Of a stretch of DNA of 64,000 nt, positions 9,577 to 19,851 are shown piece by piece (the stretch's first letter is position 1; each line of letters opens with the position of its first letter). A program made the translations under genes and the position numbers. Below the pieces are notes generated by a model, which had not been told where the DNA came from, did not search any database, and saw only the letters and a program-made list of their open reading frames with translations. This DNA is from Nitrosomonas oligotropha (GTDB lineage: Bacteria > Pseudomonadota > Gammaproteobacteria > Burkholderiales > Nitrosomonadaceae), in the NCBI RefSeq assembly GCF_900106555.1, contig NZ_FNOE01000001.1, positions 186,001 through 250,000 of the forward strand, written 5' to 3'.

Positions 9577-11458
9577 AGAACATTCCATGTCAGCACTGAA
9601 AAAACTACTCGACGACTATCGTCTTGCCGCCGCCACCGAGCGCGAAAAAGGCACTTATTTTGAAGAATTGATCCTGTGTTACCTGCGCCACGAAGCCACC
9701 TACCGCGATCTGTACATTAATGTTTGGATGTATCGCGACTGGGCAAAATTACAGGGACTGGATGGACATGATACCGGTATTGATCTGGTGGCCAAAACCA
9801 GCACCGGCGAATATCACGCCATTCAATGCAAGCTCTACGACGAAGATTACCGCTTACAAAAAAGCGACATCGATAGTTTTTTCACCGCCTCGGGCAAAAA
9901 AACCTTCACGCACCGCATCATTGTCAGCACGACCAACCGCTGGAGCGAACACGCTGAAGACGCCTTGCGTGACCAGCAACCGCCGGTCAGCAAAATAGAC
10001 CTGCACGATCTGGAAAATAGCCAGATTGATTGGGGTCGATACCAGCCCAAAGCAGCTCCGGTGTTAAAAACCAGAAAGCAGTTACGCGACCATCAAAAAT
10101 ATGCGTTGGATGCTGTTGCGCGTGGCTTGGCAGACACAGACCGCGGCAAACTCATCATGGCCTGCGGCACTGGCAAGACTTTCACAGCGCAGAAAATCGC
10201 CGAGGAATTGGCCGGTAAAAACGGGCGCGTGCTTTTCTTGGTGCCTAGTCTAAATCTGCTGTCGCAAACCCTGACCGAGTGGACGCAGGAAAGCGATACC
10301 CCGCTGCACAGCTTCGCCGTGTGTTCCGACAGCGATGTCGGCAAGAAACGCAAAAAGGATGACGACACGGTGCAAACTTTCAAGCACGAGCTGCGTTATC
10401 CTGCCACCACCGAACCGGCAAGGTTAGCGACTGAAATGAGCAAGCGCCACGATGCGCAGCACATGAGCGTGGTGTTTAGCACCTATCATTCCATAGACGT
10501 GATCAGCCGCGCCCAGCATGACTTTGATCTGGCTGATTTTGACCTGATCATCTGCGACGAAGCGCACCGCACCACCGGCGCTACTTTCGATAGCGAGGAT
10601 GAAAGCGCCTTTGTGCGCGTGCATGATAATGCCTATATCCGCTCCGCCAAGCGGCTTTACATGACCGCCACGCCACGCATTTATGGCGAGGTGGCAAAAG
10701 CCAGCGCGGAAAAAGACAAGGTTGCGCTGTGCTCAATGGATGATGAAGCGCTCTATGGCAGGGAGCTTTATGTCATTACCTTCTCGGAAGCCGTCAAGCG
10801 CAATCTGCTGGTGGACTATAAAGTGATCGTGCTGGCGGTGGAAGAATCGCACATCAACCGCCGCATCCAGAATCTGCTGAAAGACCCGGATAACCAGCTC
10901 AAGGTGGATGATGCCGCCAAGATCATCGGCTGCTGGAAAGCGCTATCCAAACAGGGTTTGGCCGATGATCTGATTGGCGATGGGCAAGCCATGCAACGCG
11001 CCGTGGCTTTCTGTCAGGTGATCGAATTGGCCAAAGGCGGCAAGACGAACAAAGTCAGCTCCAAGCAAATTGCGGGCATGTTCCAAGCGGTAGTGCAAGC
11101 CTATCAGGAAACTGAGGAATTCGAGCAGGTTGCGCGTCTTAATTGCGAAGCCGAACATGTGGATGGCAGCATGAATGCCAGTGAGAAAGAAACTAAACTG
11201 GATTGGCTCAAAGCTGAAATTCCGGATAACACCTGCCGCATCCTTTCCAATGTGCGTTGTCTGTCCGAAGGCGTGGACGTGCCCGCTTTGGATGCCGTGC
11301 TGTTCCTGACGCCGCGCAATTCCCAAGTCGACGTGGTGCAATCGGTCGGGCGCGTGATGCGTAACGCGCCGGGCAAGAAGCGCGGCTATGTCATCCTGCC
11401 GGTGGTGATCCCGGCGGGTGTCGAGCCGCACGAAGCGCTGAACGACAACCAGACCTAC

Positions 11459-11461
11459 TAA
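11459..11461 (+). other. In-frame nonsense codon in the Type ISP gene
   Basis: TAA interrupts an otherwise continuous frame: the codons before it encode LNDNQTY and those after it VVWQVLQAL. A single T-to-A change would give AAA (Lys). There is no nearby homopolymer that would suggest phase variation. Confidence 0.85.
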
Positions 11462-12550
11462 GTCGTATGGCAAGTGCTGCAAGCGCTGCGTTCGCACGAT
11501 GACCGCTTCGATGCGATGATCAACAAACTCGACCTGATCGGGCGCGACACCAGCAAAATGGAAGTCATCGCCATCACCGACAAGATCCAGAAAAAACAGC
11601 CCAAAACCCCAGGCAAAACCAAGGACCAGACCGGCCAAGGGCGCTACACGCTGGGTCAGCCTGAAGCGGCTTACCGCAAACCAGAGCAAACCAAATTGGA
11701 ATTCGAAATCGGTGAAATCGAGCGCGCGCTCTACGCCAAGTTGGTGCAAAAGGTCGGTAACCGCCACCACTGGGAAGAGTGGGCCAACGACATCGCCAAG
11801 ATAGCCCGCACGCATATCGACCGCATCACCGGCATCCTGGAAAACCCGGTCAACACCCGTGAACGTGAAGCTTTCGCCGCCTTTGCCGAGGAACTTCGCG
11901 ACGACCTGAACAACAGCATCCGCGATGGTGAAATCATCGAAATGCTGGCGCAGCACCTCATCACCAAACCGGTATTCGACGCGCTGTTCAAGGACTACAG
12001 CTTCGCCCGCCACAACCCGATGAGCATCGCCATGCAAGCCGTGCTGGACGTGCTGCACGAACACCACATCGACAAGGAAGCCGACACGCTCCAAGCCATG
12101 TACGACAGCGTGAAATTACGAGCTGAAGGTATCGACAGCGCAAAGACCACACCGGAAGCCAAGACTCAGGCCAAGCAGAAACTCGTGGTCGAACTATACG
12201 ACAAGTTTTTCCGCAATGCCTTTCCGCGCATGACCGAGCGTCTCGGCATCGTTTACACACCGGTGGAAGTAGTCGATTTCATCATCCACAGCGTGCAGCA
12301 TATTCTGCAAACGGAATTCGGCCAAACGTTGGGCAGCAAGGGGGTGCACATCCTCGATCCGTTTACCGGCACCGGCACGTTCATCACTCGCCTGCTGCAA
12401 AGCGGGCTGATTACCCGCGACGAACTGCCGCACAAATACCGCCACGAAATCCACGCCAACGAAATCGTATTGCTGGCCTACTACATCGCTGCGATCAACA
12501 TCGAAGCGGTATACCACGGCATCATGAACACCCCGCAGCATCTTCCACCC

Positions 12551-12638
12551 CGTCATTCCGGGCTTGACCCGGAATCCAGTCATGCAAACGACGGCGCGCA
12601 AAGCGCACCACTGGATACCCGCCTGCGTGGGTATGACG
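12551..12638. repeat. Palindromic repeat inside the Type ISP coding region (copy 1)
   Basis: Inverted-repeat unit beginning CGTCATTCCGGGCTTG and ending in CCCGCCTGCGTGGGTATGACG, arms of the widespread proteobacterial GTCATTCCCGC...GCGGGAATGAC family. It lies between methyltransferase motif I and motif IV and is translated in frame as HSGLDPES...LDTRLRGYDE, so it must have been accommodated without breaking the frame. Confidence 0.8.
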
Positions 12639-12863
12639 AAACTACGGCTGGCAACGTCCCTTACCAGCCGTTCGAGGGCATTTGCTTGACCGATACCTTC
12701 CAGATGTACGAAAAGGACGATCTGGTGGACGCGCTGCTGGTCGACAACAGCGCCCGCCGCAAACGGCAGAAGAAACTGGATATTCGGGTGATTATGGGGA
12801 ATCCGCCGTATTCTGCCGGGCAGGAAAGCGCCAACGACAACAACCAGAACCTCGCCTATACGA

Positions 12864-12891
12864 ATCTGGATAAACGCATCTGGATAAACGC
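12864..12891 (+). repeat. 14-bp tandem duplication causing frameshift
   Basis: ATCTGGATAAACGC occurs twice without a gap (12864-12877, 12878-12891), followed by a partial third copy (ATC). Removing 14 bases joins the frame of the second segment (NLDKRI) to that of the third (RDTYAARS). The event is a textbook slippage duplication and could revert. Confidence 0.92.
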
Positions 12892-13950
12892 ATCCGCGAC
12901 ACCTACGCCGCACGTTCCACAGCTACCAACAAAAATGCGCTGTACGACAGCTATATCCGCGCCATCCGCTGGGCGTCGGATCGCATCGGCAATACCGGCG
13001 TGATCGGTTTTGTCACCAACGCCGGCTGGCTCGACGCCAACACCGCCGACGGGCTGCGGCAATGTCTGGCCGAGGAGTTTTCCAGTATTCATATGTTTCA
13101 CCTGCGAGGCAACGCCCGCACCAGTGGCGAACAACGACGCAAGGAAAAGGACAACGTGTTCGGCAGCGGCAGCCGCGCGCCGATTGCCATTTCGCTATTG
13201 GTCAAAAATCCCAACGCGCAGCCGCATGGCCGGATTCATTTCCACGACATCGGCGACTACCTCAGCCGCGGCGACAAGCTGGAAAAAATCGCCGCATTCG
13301 GCTCCATTGCAGGTATCAATGCAGCCCATGCGTGGCAAATCATCATCCCCGATGTGCATGGCGACTGGCTGCGCCAGCGTGACGGCAGTTTTAGTGAATT
13401 TATCGCACTGGGTGACAAAAAAGACAATAATCCTAAGCTATTCGAGAATTTCTCAATGGGCGTTGTTACTGCCCGCGATGCGTGGTGTTACAACGCCAGT
13501 AAAACCGTCGTGACCAGCAACATGAAACGCATGATCGATTTCTACAATCACGAAGTAGCGCGATTTGACATCGTTCACCCAGCGCTGGACAAGAAATCGC
13601 GCGAAGTGTTGGTGAACAACTTTATCAATACCGATCCATCGCAAATCAGTTGGACACGAGCGCTCAAGAAGGAACTTACCAAGGATCGTCACTTCACGTT
13701 TAAACCGGAAGAGCTAACACTCAGCCTGTACCGGCCTTTCACCAAGCAGTGGCTGTATTTCAATCGCACATTTAACGAAATGGTCTATCAAATGCCACGC
13801 ATTTTTCCAGATGCGGCTGCGGAGAATTTGTTGATTATGGTTAAGCAACGATGGAGCGGCGATGGCCAACTGGCTTTGATGGTAAATCGTGTGCCAGAAT
13901 TGCAAATTGATGGCGGTGCCCAATGCTTTCCGCTCTACCTCTACGATCCC

Positions 13951-14160
13951 GTCGTTCCCGCGCAGGCGGGAACCCAGACCACGCTGGATTTTATCGAAGA
14001 AAAACCGCTGGATTCCCGCCTGCGCGGGAATGACGATGAAAGGCTCGGGAATGATAAAAGGCACGAGAATGACGGTGATGGATTTAGGAATGACGGCGAG
14101 GGGCACGGGAACGGCGACAAGGAGTTGAGGAATGACGGCAATGAACGGAAGAATGGTGGG
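13951..14160. repeat. Palindromic repeat inside the Type ISP coding region (copy 2) with degenerate satellite
   Basis: The core unit at 13951-14035 has arms GTCGTTCCCGCGCAGGCGGG and CCCGCCTGCGCGGGAATGACG. It is followed by about 125 bases of degenerate repeats of the arm end (GGGAATGA, GAGAATGACGG, GGAATGACGG and so on). It is translated in frame as PAQAGTQ, then LDSRLRGND, then a run of GND/END/RND units that looks unlike the surrounding enzyme sequence. Confidence 0.82.
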
Positions 14161-14466
14161 TACGTGCGCCGCGATGCCATCACCGCTGAAGGGCTGGCGT
14201 ATTTTCAGCAGGCGTATCCACATGAAACGATCGGCAAGGAGGATATTTTCTATTACGTCTATGGCCTGCTGCACTCAAAGGATTATCGCAGTCGCTATGC
14301 CGACAATTTGAGCAAGGAATTGCCGCGCATGCCGTGCGTGAAAACCGTTGCTAATTTTTGGGCGTTTTCCAAAGCCGGACGGGCGCTGGCCGAGTTGCAC
14401 CTGAACTATGAAACTGTGCCGATGTACCCGAGCGCCACGGTGCTAGGTGCCGGCGATGCCAGGTCG

Positions 14467-14550
14467 CTGGATTCCCGCCTGCGCGGGAATGACGGATATG
14501 GGGACGGAAATGATAGGTATACGAACGGAAATGACGGATCTATGTGCGGG
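14467..14550. repeat. Half palindromic repeat with satellite inside the Type ISP coding region (copy 3)
   Basis: Contains CTGGATTCCCGCCTGCGCGG then GAATGACGG, followed by degenerate GGAAATGA units to about 14540. It is translated in frame as LDSRLRGNDGYGDGNDRYTNGNDG. Only the right-hand arm is present. Confidence 0.75.
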
Positions 14551-14904
14551 AGTGGCGAACAGGAGAGTTTTTGGCGTGTGGAGAAGATGAAAGTACCGAA
14601 AACCGATGGCAAGAAAGACCTGACCCGGCTGATCTACAACGCGCACATCAGCGTCAGCGGCATTCCGCCAGAAGCCTACGACGACGTGGTCAACGGCAAA
14701 GCGGCACTGGACTGGGTGATCGAACGCCAGCGCGTGAAAACCGACAAGGATAGCGGCATTATCAACGACGCCAACGACTGGGCCATCGAAACGATGGGTA
14801 ATCCGCGCTATCCGCTGGAATTATTTCTGCGTGTGGTGACGGTGAACCTGGAAACGATGAAGATCGTCAACAACTTGCCAGCGCTGGAAATCGCCAGCGA
14901 TTGA

Positions 14905-15208
14905 GGCACCACTTTTCTCTCCGTCATTCCCGCGCAGGCGGGAATCCAGTCGGGGAGCGCGGTGGTTGTTCTGGATCCCCGCCTGCGCGGGGATGACGGG
15001 TAAATGAGCGGGGATGACGAGGTATTTGTGCGGAGATGACGGATTGTAGAGGTGTGAGGGGATGATGAAATGTTGCAGTAGAAGGACGGGGGGGTTAAGG
15101 AAATTCTGAATAACTGTCATTTCGAGCGTAGCGAGAAATCTATGGCGTTGATTCACAAAGATTCCTCACTTTATTCGGAATGACAAACATGAGTTATTCA
15201 AAGTTTCC
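14905..15208. repeat. Gene-free stretch filled with palindromic repeats
   Basis: No gene is seen. It holds a full unit of the GTCATTCCCGC family at 14921-14998 (CGTCATTCCCGCGCAGGCGG ... CCCGCCTGCGCGGGGATGACG). Degenerate GGGGATGA copies follow to about 15066. A second palindrome type (GTCATTTCGAGCGTAGCGAG ... CGGAATGACA) lies at about 15116-15184. This second type is another common proteobacterial intergenic repeat. Confidence 0.8.
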
Positions 15209-15511
15209 TTAAGGTTCCGTCTCTCCATTTATTTCCGGCCAGAGGTCCCGCCACTGCGGATTGGTTTCTTCAATCAGTTTCAATTTCCAGGCGCGGTTCC
15301 ATTTTTTCAATGCCTTTTCCCGGGCAATGGCGCTTTCCATCGTAGCGTGCTGTTCATACCAGACCAGGGTTTTAACCCGATATTTTTTGGTAAAACCTTC
15401 CGCCAAGCCTTCGCGATGCTGCCAAATGCGCTGTATCAGGTTGGATGTCACGCCAATGTAGAGCGTCCCGTTTCTTTGACTGGCCAGTAAATACACCGCC
15501 GGAGCCATCAT
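15209..15511 (-). CDS. GIY-YIG domain protein (YhbQ-like)
   Basis: A small single-domain GIY-YIG nuclease fold of 100 residues: VYLL at 6-9 stands for GIY and YIG is at 18-20, followed by R28 and H32 in the NLIQRIWQHR helix and a conserved Glu at 59 (MESAIAREKALKKW). Stand-alone members of this family cut or bind branched or damaged DNA in vitro, but physiological roles are poorly known. It stands between repeat-rich DNA and rapA. A half-copy of the palindromic repeat (CGTCATTCTCGCGAAAGCGG) lies just upstream of its start at 15543-15572. Confidence 0.88.
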   Translation of the reverse strand: MMAPAVYLLASQRNGTLYIGVTSNLIQRIWQHREGLAEGFTKKYRVKTLVWYEQHATMESAIAREKALKKWNRAWKLKLIEETNPQWRDLWPEINGETEP

Positions 15512-15612
15512 GCCGCTTTTTCTCCGGCATTCCCTGCCCTCTCGTCATTCTCGCGAAAGCGGGAATCCCGTTTTTGATGTTGCTTTTTTTGCATCGTCGA
15601 TTCCCGATGAAT

Positions 15613-18528
15613 TTACGTCGCCACAATCACCCTTACAGCATCGAGCCGCAAATTGCTGGATTTCAGCGCGCCGGTCAGTTGTTGCAATTGTTGTTCAAAG
15701 AACTGGATTTCCTCGTCGCGTACGTTCGGGTTGACTTGTTGCAGCGCTTTGAGGCGTTCGATTTCCGGGACGAAGGTCTGACGGATGCGCGTTTCGGCGG
15801 CGGCAATGAGTTGCGGGGCTTGCGCGCTGGCTTGTTGTTCGCTGGCGGTTAATAGCTCGCGGATGGGGTCTTCTTTCAGTTGGATCACTTGCTTGGCGAT
15901 GCCGGTGGCGACCGGTTGCAGGTGTTGATTGATCGAGTCGTGATTCAGGAACGGGTAGTCGCTGCTGCCGTGTTCGTCGAGCACAATGCGGATTACGGCG
16001 GGCGGTAGGTAGCGGTTGCTTTGCTGCACGTTGTGTCCGCTGGCTTCGAGCACAAACAGGGTTTCCAGCAGCAAGGTGCCGGGTTGTACTTGTTTGTGTT
16101 TCATCATGGCCACCACGGCGTTGCCGTTTTCGTGGCTCAGAATCCGTTCCATGGCGTGAGTGACCATCGGGTGTTCCCACGTCAGGAAGTGCATGTCCTC
16201 GTTGGCCAGTGCCACTTCGCGCGCGTAGGTGATGACCGAGCCTTCGTCCTGCAAGCCGGGAAACGGCATGCTCATGTGTTCGCTCGGTTCGATCAGAAAG
16301 CTGCCGCTGCGGTGGTCTTCGATATGCACGCCGCAGCAATCGAATACCGTTTCCATGTATTGCGGCAGCAGCGGGTCGTTATCCTGCGCGCGTGCGGCAT
16401 GCGTGAGCTGTTCCGCTGCGAGCGGCCGGAACGAGTTGTATTCCAGTAGCTTGTCGCGCCCGCGGTCGAGCGCTTCGTTCAATTCCCGGTGCGCCGTTTG
16501 CGTGACGCCGATCAATCCGGCCAATGCTTCGGCCTGAGTCTGGCGCTGATGTAGCGCAGCGATGAGCTGTTCTTCGACTTTGACAAACACCGTTTGACCG
16601 GCCGGGCAGGTTTTCTCGAATGCATTCAAGCCTTCGTGGTACCAATGGAACATCACCGCCAGCGCGCTGTTTTCCAGATAGGGTACATGGATTTGAATGG
16701 TGTCGGTCTGGCCGATGCGATCCAGGCGGCCAATGCGCTGCTCGAGCAGATCGGGATTGAGCGGCAGATCGAATAGGACCAGATGATGCGCAAACTGGAA
16801 ATTGCGCCCTTCGCTGCCGATTTCCGAGCAGATCAGCACTTGCCCGCCGGTTTCCTTGTCGGCAAAGAATGCTGCGGCGCGGTCGCGCTCGATCAGACTC
16901 ATGCTTTCGTGGAATACCGGAATGAATTGCCCGGTGGTTTCTTTCAGCGCTTGCGCCAGATCGCGCGCGGTTTGCGCATTGGCAGCGATGACCAGCACCT
17001 TTTCCGGTTTCACCCGCTTGAGCGTTGCGATCAGCCAATTCACGCGCGGGTCGATTTCGCTCCAGTACGGCTGATCGTCTTCGCATCGCACCTGGTAGAT
17101 GAGTTCCGGGCATAGCAGCAATTGCGGCTTGGACAGTGGCGTGGTTTCAAACGTTACCAGGAATGGCAGGTATTCCGCCGGTACCGGGAGCGGACTGGCG
17201 ACCAGCTGGCGCGCGGGAAACCCTTTGACCGCCGCGCGGGTGTTGCGGAACAGAATGCGCCCGGTGCCATGCCGGTCGAGCAATGATTCCGCGAGTTTAT
17301 TCCGGGCTTGCTGGTCTTGCAGTTCCGCCAGTAGTGCTTGGGCTTGGGCCGGGTCAAGCGTGTCCGCGATCAATTGGCGGGTGTCTCCGGTCAAATCTTT
17401 CCCTTCGAGCAATGCTTCGACGGCACAGGCGATGGGTTCGTACGATTGTTCTTCGGTGACAAATCCGGAAAAACTGTTGAAGCGGTGCGGGTCGAGCAGG
17501 CGCAGGCGGGCGTAGTGGCTGGCTTTACCCAATTGTTCCGGTGTTGCGGTCAGTAACAGCACGCCCGGAGTGCGTGCCGCCAACTGCTCGATCATGGTGT
17601 ATTGCGGGCTGGCGGTTTGTGGTGACCAGTGTAAATGATGCGCTTCGTCGACCACTAGCAAATCCCAGCGGCCTTCCAGCGCTTGTTCAAACCGTTTTGG
17701 ATGCTGTCGCAGAAAATGTAGGCTGCACAGCACCAGTTGCTCGCTGTGAAAAGGATTCTCGTCTTGCTGATCTTTTTCGACTTCCTCGTCCTCGTCTTCA
17801 TCTTCATCGCTTGCTTCCAGCGACAAACAGCGCTCTTCGTCAAAAATGCTGAATTGCAAATTAAAACGCCGCAGCATTTCTACCAGCCATTGATGGATCA
17901 AGGTTTCCGGAACCACGATGAGCACGCGCTTGGCGCGCTCGGTGAGTAATTGCTGGTGCAAAATCAGACCAGCTTCGATGGTTTTTCCCAGCCCCACTTC
18001 GTCCGCCAGCAGCACGCGCGGCGCAAAACGGCGGCCCACTTCACGGGCAATATAGAGTTGGTGCGGAATCAAACTGGTGCGCGTGCCCACCAGTCCATAC
18101 AGCGGGGCGATTGCCAGCTGGTTGCGGATCAGCAGTGTTTGATAGCGGATGCGAAACCATTTGTCCTGGTCGAATTGGCCGGTGAATAGGCGTTCGGACG
18201 GACGGTTTAATTGTACCTGCGGTGCTAGCCGGTCTTCCGCCAGCTCAATCCGGTTGCCGTCTGCGCGGGTGCCGGTATAAACAATCAATCCATTGCGTTC
18301 GATCACGCCGGTGACTTTGATGACGGCGCCATCCTGAGCGCTGATGGTATCGCCCGGTTTAAAGATTACCCGCGTTAGCGGCGCCGATTGCTTGGCGTAT
18401 GAACGGGTTTCACCGGTTGCTTTAAACAAAATGGTGACGATCCGGTGTTCGACGGTTTGCACCGTGCCTAATCCCAGTTGCAGATCGACATCGCAGATCC
18501 AACACTGGCCTGGTTTAAAATCTTGCAT
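15613..18528 (-). CDS. rapA: RNA polymerase-associated ATPase RapA
   Basis: SWI2/SNF2-family ATPase that binds RNA polymerase and helps recycle it after transcription. The 971-residue protein starts with the two Tudor-like beta domains (FKPGQCWICDVDLQLGLGTV onward). Walker A GLGKT is at 179-183 and DEAH at 294-297. The second RecA lobe contains IGSEGRNFQF and IGRLDRIGQ. A strongly acidic insert (about 241-252, Asp/Glu only) lies between the two motifs. Length matches E. coli RapA (968). It is monocistronic, with no clear partner genes. Confidence 0.95.
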   Translation of the reverse strand: MQDFKPGQCWICDVDLQLGLGTVQTVEHRIVTILFKATGETRSYAKQSAPLTRVIFKPGDTISAQDGAVIKVTGVIERNGLIVYTGTRADGNRIELAEDRLAPQVQLNRPSERLFTGQFDQDKWFRIRYQTLLIRNQLAIAPLYGLVGTRTSLIPHQLYIAREVGRRFAPRVLLADEVGLGKTIEAGLILHQQLLTERAKRVLIVVPETLIHQWLVEMLRRFNLQFSIFDEERCLSLEASDEDEDEDEEVEKDQQDENPFHSEQLVLCSLHFLRQHPKRFEQALEGRWDLLVVDEAHHLHWSPQTASPQYTMIEQLAARTPGVLLLTATPEQLGKASHYARLRLLDPHRFNSFSGFVTEEQSYEPIACAVEALLEGKDLTGDTRQLIADTLDPAQAQALLAELQDQQARNKLAESLLDRHGTGRILFRNTRAAVKGFPARQLVASPLPVPAEYLPFLVTFETTPLSKPQLLLCPELIYQVRCEDDQPYWSEIDPRVNWLIATLKRVKPEKVLVIAANAQTARDLAQALKETTGQFIPVFHESMSLIERDRAAAFFADKETGGQVLICSEIGSEGRNFQFAHHLVLFDLPLNPDLLEQRIGRLDRIGQTDTIQIHVPYLENSALAVMFHWYHEGLNAFEKTCPAGQTVFVKVEEQLIAALHQRQTQAEALAGLIGVTQTAHRELNEALDRGRDKLLEYNSFRPLAAEQLTHAARAQDNDPLLPQYMETVFDCCGVHIEDHRSGSFLIEPSEHMSMPFPGLQDEGSVITYAREVALANEDMHFLTWEHPMVTHAMERILSHENGNAVVAMMKHKQVQPGTLLLETLFVLEASGHNVQQSNRYLPPAVIRIVLDEHGSSDYPFLNHDSINQHLQPVATGIAKQVIQLKEDPIRELLTASEQQASAQAPQLIAAAETRIRQTFVPEIERLKALQQVNPNVRDEEIQFFEQQLQQLTGALKSSNLRLDAVRVIVAT

Positions 18529-18679
18529 GTGTTACTTTGTGAGTGGTCGAAAAGGAGCAGTATAGTAATAGAATGCGAAGAAAAAGTTACTATTTCTTGT
18601 GTCTGCTGATATTCAATGCAGAAAATCGAAAAGAAGAGCCGGATTTTTGTTATCCGCGAATACAATCTAGCGATCGGGG

Positions 18680-18726
18680 GAAAAATTAGCCGGTTAATTT
18701 CCTAAGATTAGGAAGTTAACCGGCTA
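18680..18726 (-). terminator. Intrinsic terminator after the DUF2490 gene
   Basis: Inverted repeat TAGCCGGTTAATTTCCTAA / TTAGGAAGTTAACCGGCTA (18687-18726), nearly perfect, followed on the minus strand by TTTTT (complement of 18681-18685). It lies about 50 bases past the stop of the gene at 18775. Confidence 0.85.
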
Positions 18727-18774
18727 TTTGGAACACAAACTAGGTGTTAACTGCTTAGTACCACATAGTGTGTC

Positions 18775-19539
18775 TTAGAAGTTCAGGAACAAACTGGCTA
18801 CCAAGTTATGCATCATTTGGTCAGGACGAGCGCTGTGCGGTCTGTTAATGAATTGATTCATATAGCCCAATTCAACGGTCGCAATTGGGTTGACTTTGTA
18901 ACCCAATCCAACGAATGCCCGGTTTTGATCGTAACCTTGAGAAATAAAACCAGGATTATTATCAATATTCGTCAAGCCGATAAACAATTCACTTTGAACG
19001 ATAAAACTAAGATTCGGATCTACCGACGGCATTGGAACTGCAAGTTTAACCAGTTGGCGGAATCGATGACCTACATCATTTGGACCGGGCATGGGAGAAT
19101 GATGGTCAAAGAATCGTTGCTCAAGACGGCTGCGCGCCGATAATCTACCGAATGAAAAATTATCCGCCCAGGTTACTTGTTGCCAGATACGATGCTCATT
19201 AAATGGATGCCCTGTCTTTAATGCTAATGGTTCAGCTGTCGGCGCCCAAGCGTAACCGACCCACGCCACAATTTTGTCGGTTATCGCATAACCTACACCA
19301 GGACGAACCAACGATTGCGAAAATTGAGAAGCATCATTACCAAACCGGCCCTGTCCTTCCATCCACCATCTGAATTTTTTCAATTCGGGGTTTTGTGGGT
19401 TTACGAAACCGAAATTACCCTGTGAGAAAATACCTCCCCAAACTTCAAAATCTTCTACCGTAGCGTCAGCAGCAGCCGGATTGTTCAGCGACAAGCCAAA
19501 TGCAGTCAACAAAATAGCAGTACTTATCTTTTTAAACAT
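18775..19539 (-). CDS. DUF2490 family outer-membrane protein
   Basis: 254 residues with a cleavable signal peptide (hydrophobic about 6-20, likely cut after PAAADA). The mature part is rich in alternating aromatic beta-strands (FRWWMEGQGRFG, AWVGYAWAPT, RLEQRF, VGLGYKVNPIATVELGYMNQF) and ends in SLFLNF, a terminal Phe as in outer-membrane beta-barrels. This matches DUF2490, a barrel family of unknown function. A strong terminator follows. An RBS (AGGGAGA, complement of 19549-19555) lies just before the ATG. Substrate unknown. Confidence 0.8.
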   Translation of the reverse strand: MFKKISTAILLTAFGLSLNNPAAADATVEDFEVWGGIFSQGNFGFVNPQNPELKKFRWWMEGQGRFGNDASQFSQSLVRPGVGYAITDKIVAWVGYAWAPTAEPLALKTGHPFNEHRIWQQVTWADNFSFGRLSARSRLEQRFFDHHSPMPGPNDVGHRFRQLVKLAVPMPSVDPNLSFIVQSELFIGLTNIDNNPGFISQGYDQNRAFVGLGYKVNPIATVELGYMNQFINRPHSARPDQMMHNLVASLFLNF

Positions 19540-19729
19540 GCAATCTCCCTATTAATGCAATGTGATTTTACTAAACTGTTGGTTAATGTTTTGTTACCAA
19601 TACAAAAAAACTCTACTGCATGCAACTGCTTCAATTATATTGATGATAGCGGGTTGCTAACTTCATTTTTTTAGCGCAACACTTGATTTTTTTGTAGAAA
19701 AAGAATTTTTGTCGTTCTTTTACTACAGT

Positions 19730-19799
19730 GCTGCGCACAGTAGCATAGTAAATGTTAAGAAATTGTTAAGAATCACACTTAACGTAAATGATGCTATTG
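19730..19799. repeat. 70-bp direct repeat, copy 1, with internal palindrome
   Basis: Starts GCTGCGCACAGTAGCATAGT and ends ATGATGCTATTG. It contains GTTAAG-N7-CTTAAC, a perfect 6-bp inverted repeat shared with copy 2, 122 bp downstream. The palindrome looks like a regulator binding site. Confidence 0.75.
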
Positions 19800-19851
19800 T
19801 CATTGATTGTTATTAAAATTGAATAGCCTAAATTAATAATAATTCAGAGCT

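Larger units (their letters stand above)
9587..14904 (+). pseudogene. Type ISP restriction-modification gene, broken by a nonsense codon and a frameshift
   Basis: Three consecutive open segments (9587-11461, 11474-13003, 13000-14904) together match one single-polypeptide Type ISP enzyme in order. The Mrr-like PD-(D/E)xK nuclease comes first (GIDLVAK and QCK, residues about 64-82), then a superfamily 2 helicase with Walker A GTGKT (194-198) and DEAH (324-327). Next is an N6-adenine methyltransferase with motif I DPFTGTGTF encoded near 12356 and motif IV NPPY encoded at 12800-12811, and last a target-recognition region. Break 1: TAA at 11459-11461; the same frame continues directly with VVWQVLQALRSHDDRF. 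Break 2: a 14-bp tandem duplication at 12864-12891 moves the frame; deleting one copy restores NLDKRIRDTYAA. Without that copy the gene would hold 1768 codons including the TAA and the stop. Segment 1 alone could still make a nuclease-helicase fragment. Confidence 0.88.

Noticed and set aside
10943-12094. 383-codon open frame on the minus strand
   Set aside because: It lies opposite the helicase/methyltransferase part of the restriction gene; the product is Val/Phe/His/Asp-rich with no domain and is a codon-bias shadow.
12194-12913. 239-codon open frame on the minus strand
   Set aside because: Antisense to the methyltransferase part and crossing the palindromic repeat; no RBS and no recognisable domain.
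14036-14160. Regularly spaced GGAATGACGG-like repeats as a CRISPR array
   Set aside because: Units are degenerate, spacing is irregular and short, and they grow out of a palindromic repeat inside a coding region; no cas genes.
16379-17113. 244-codon frame on the minus strand within rapA
   Set aside because: It is a second frame of rapA itself, Arg/Ser-rich, without any family features; the rapA frame is clearly the real one.
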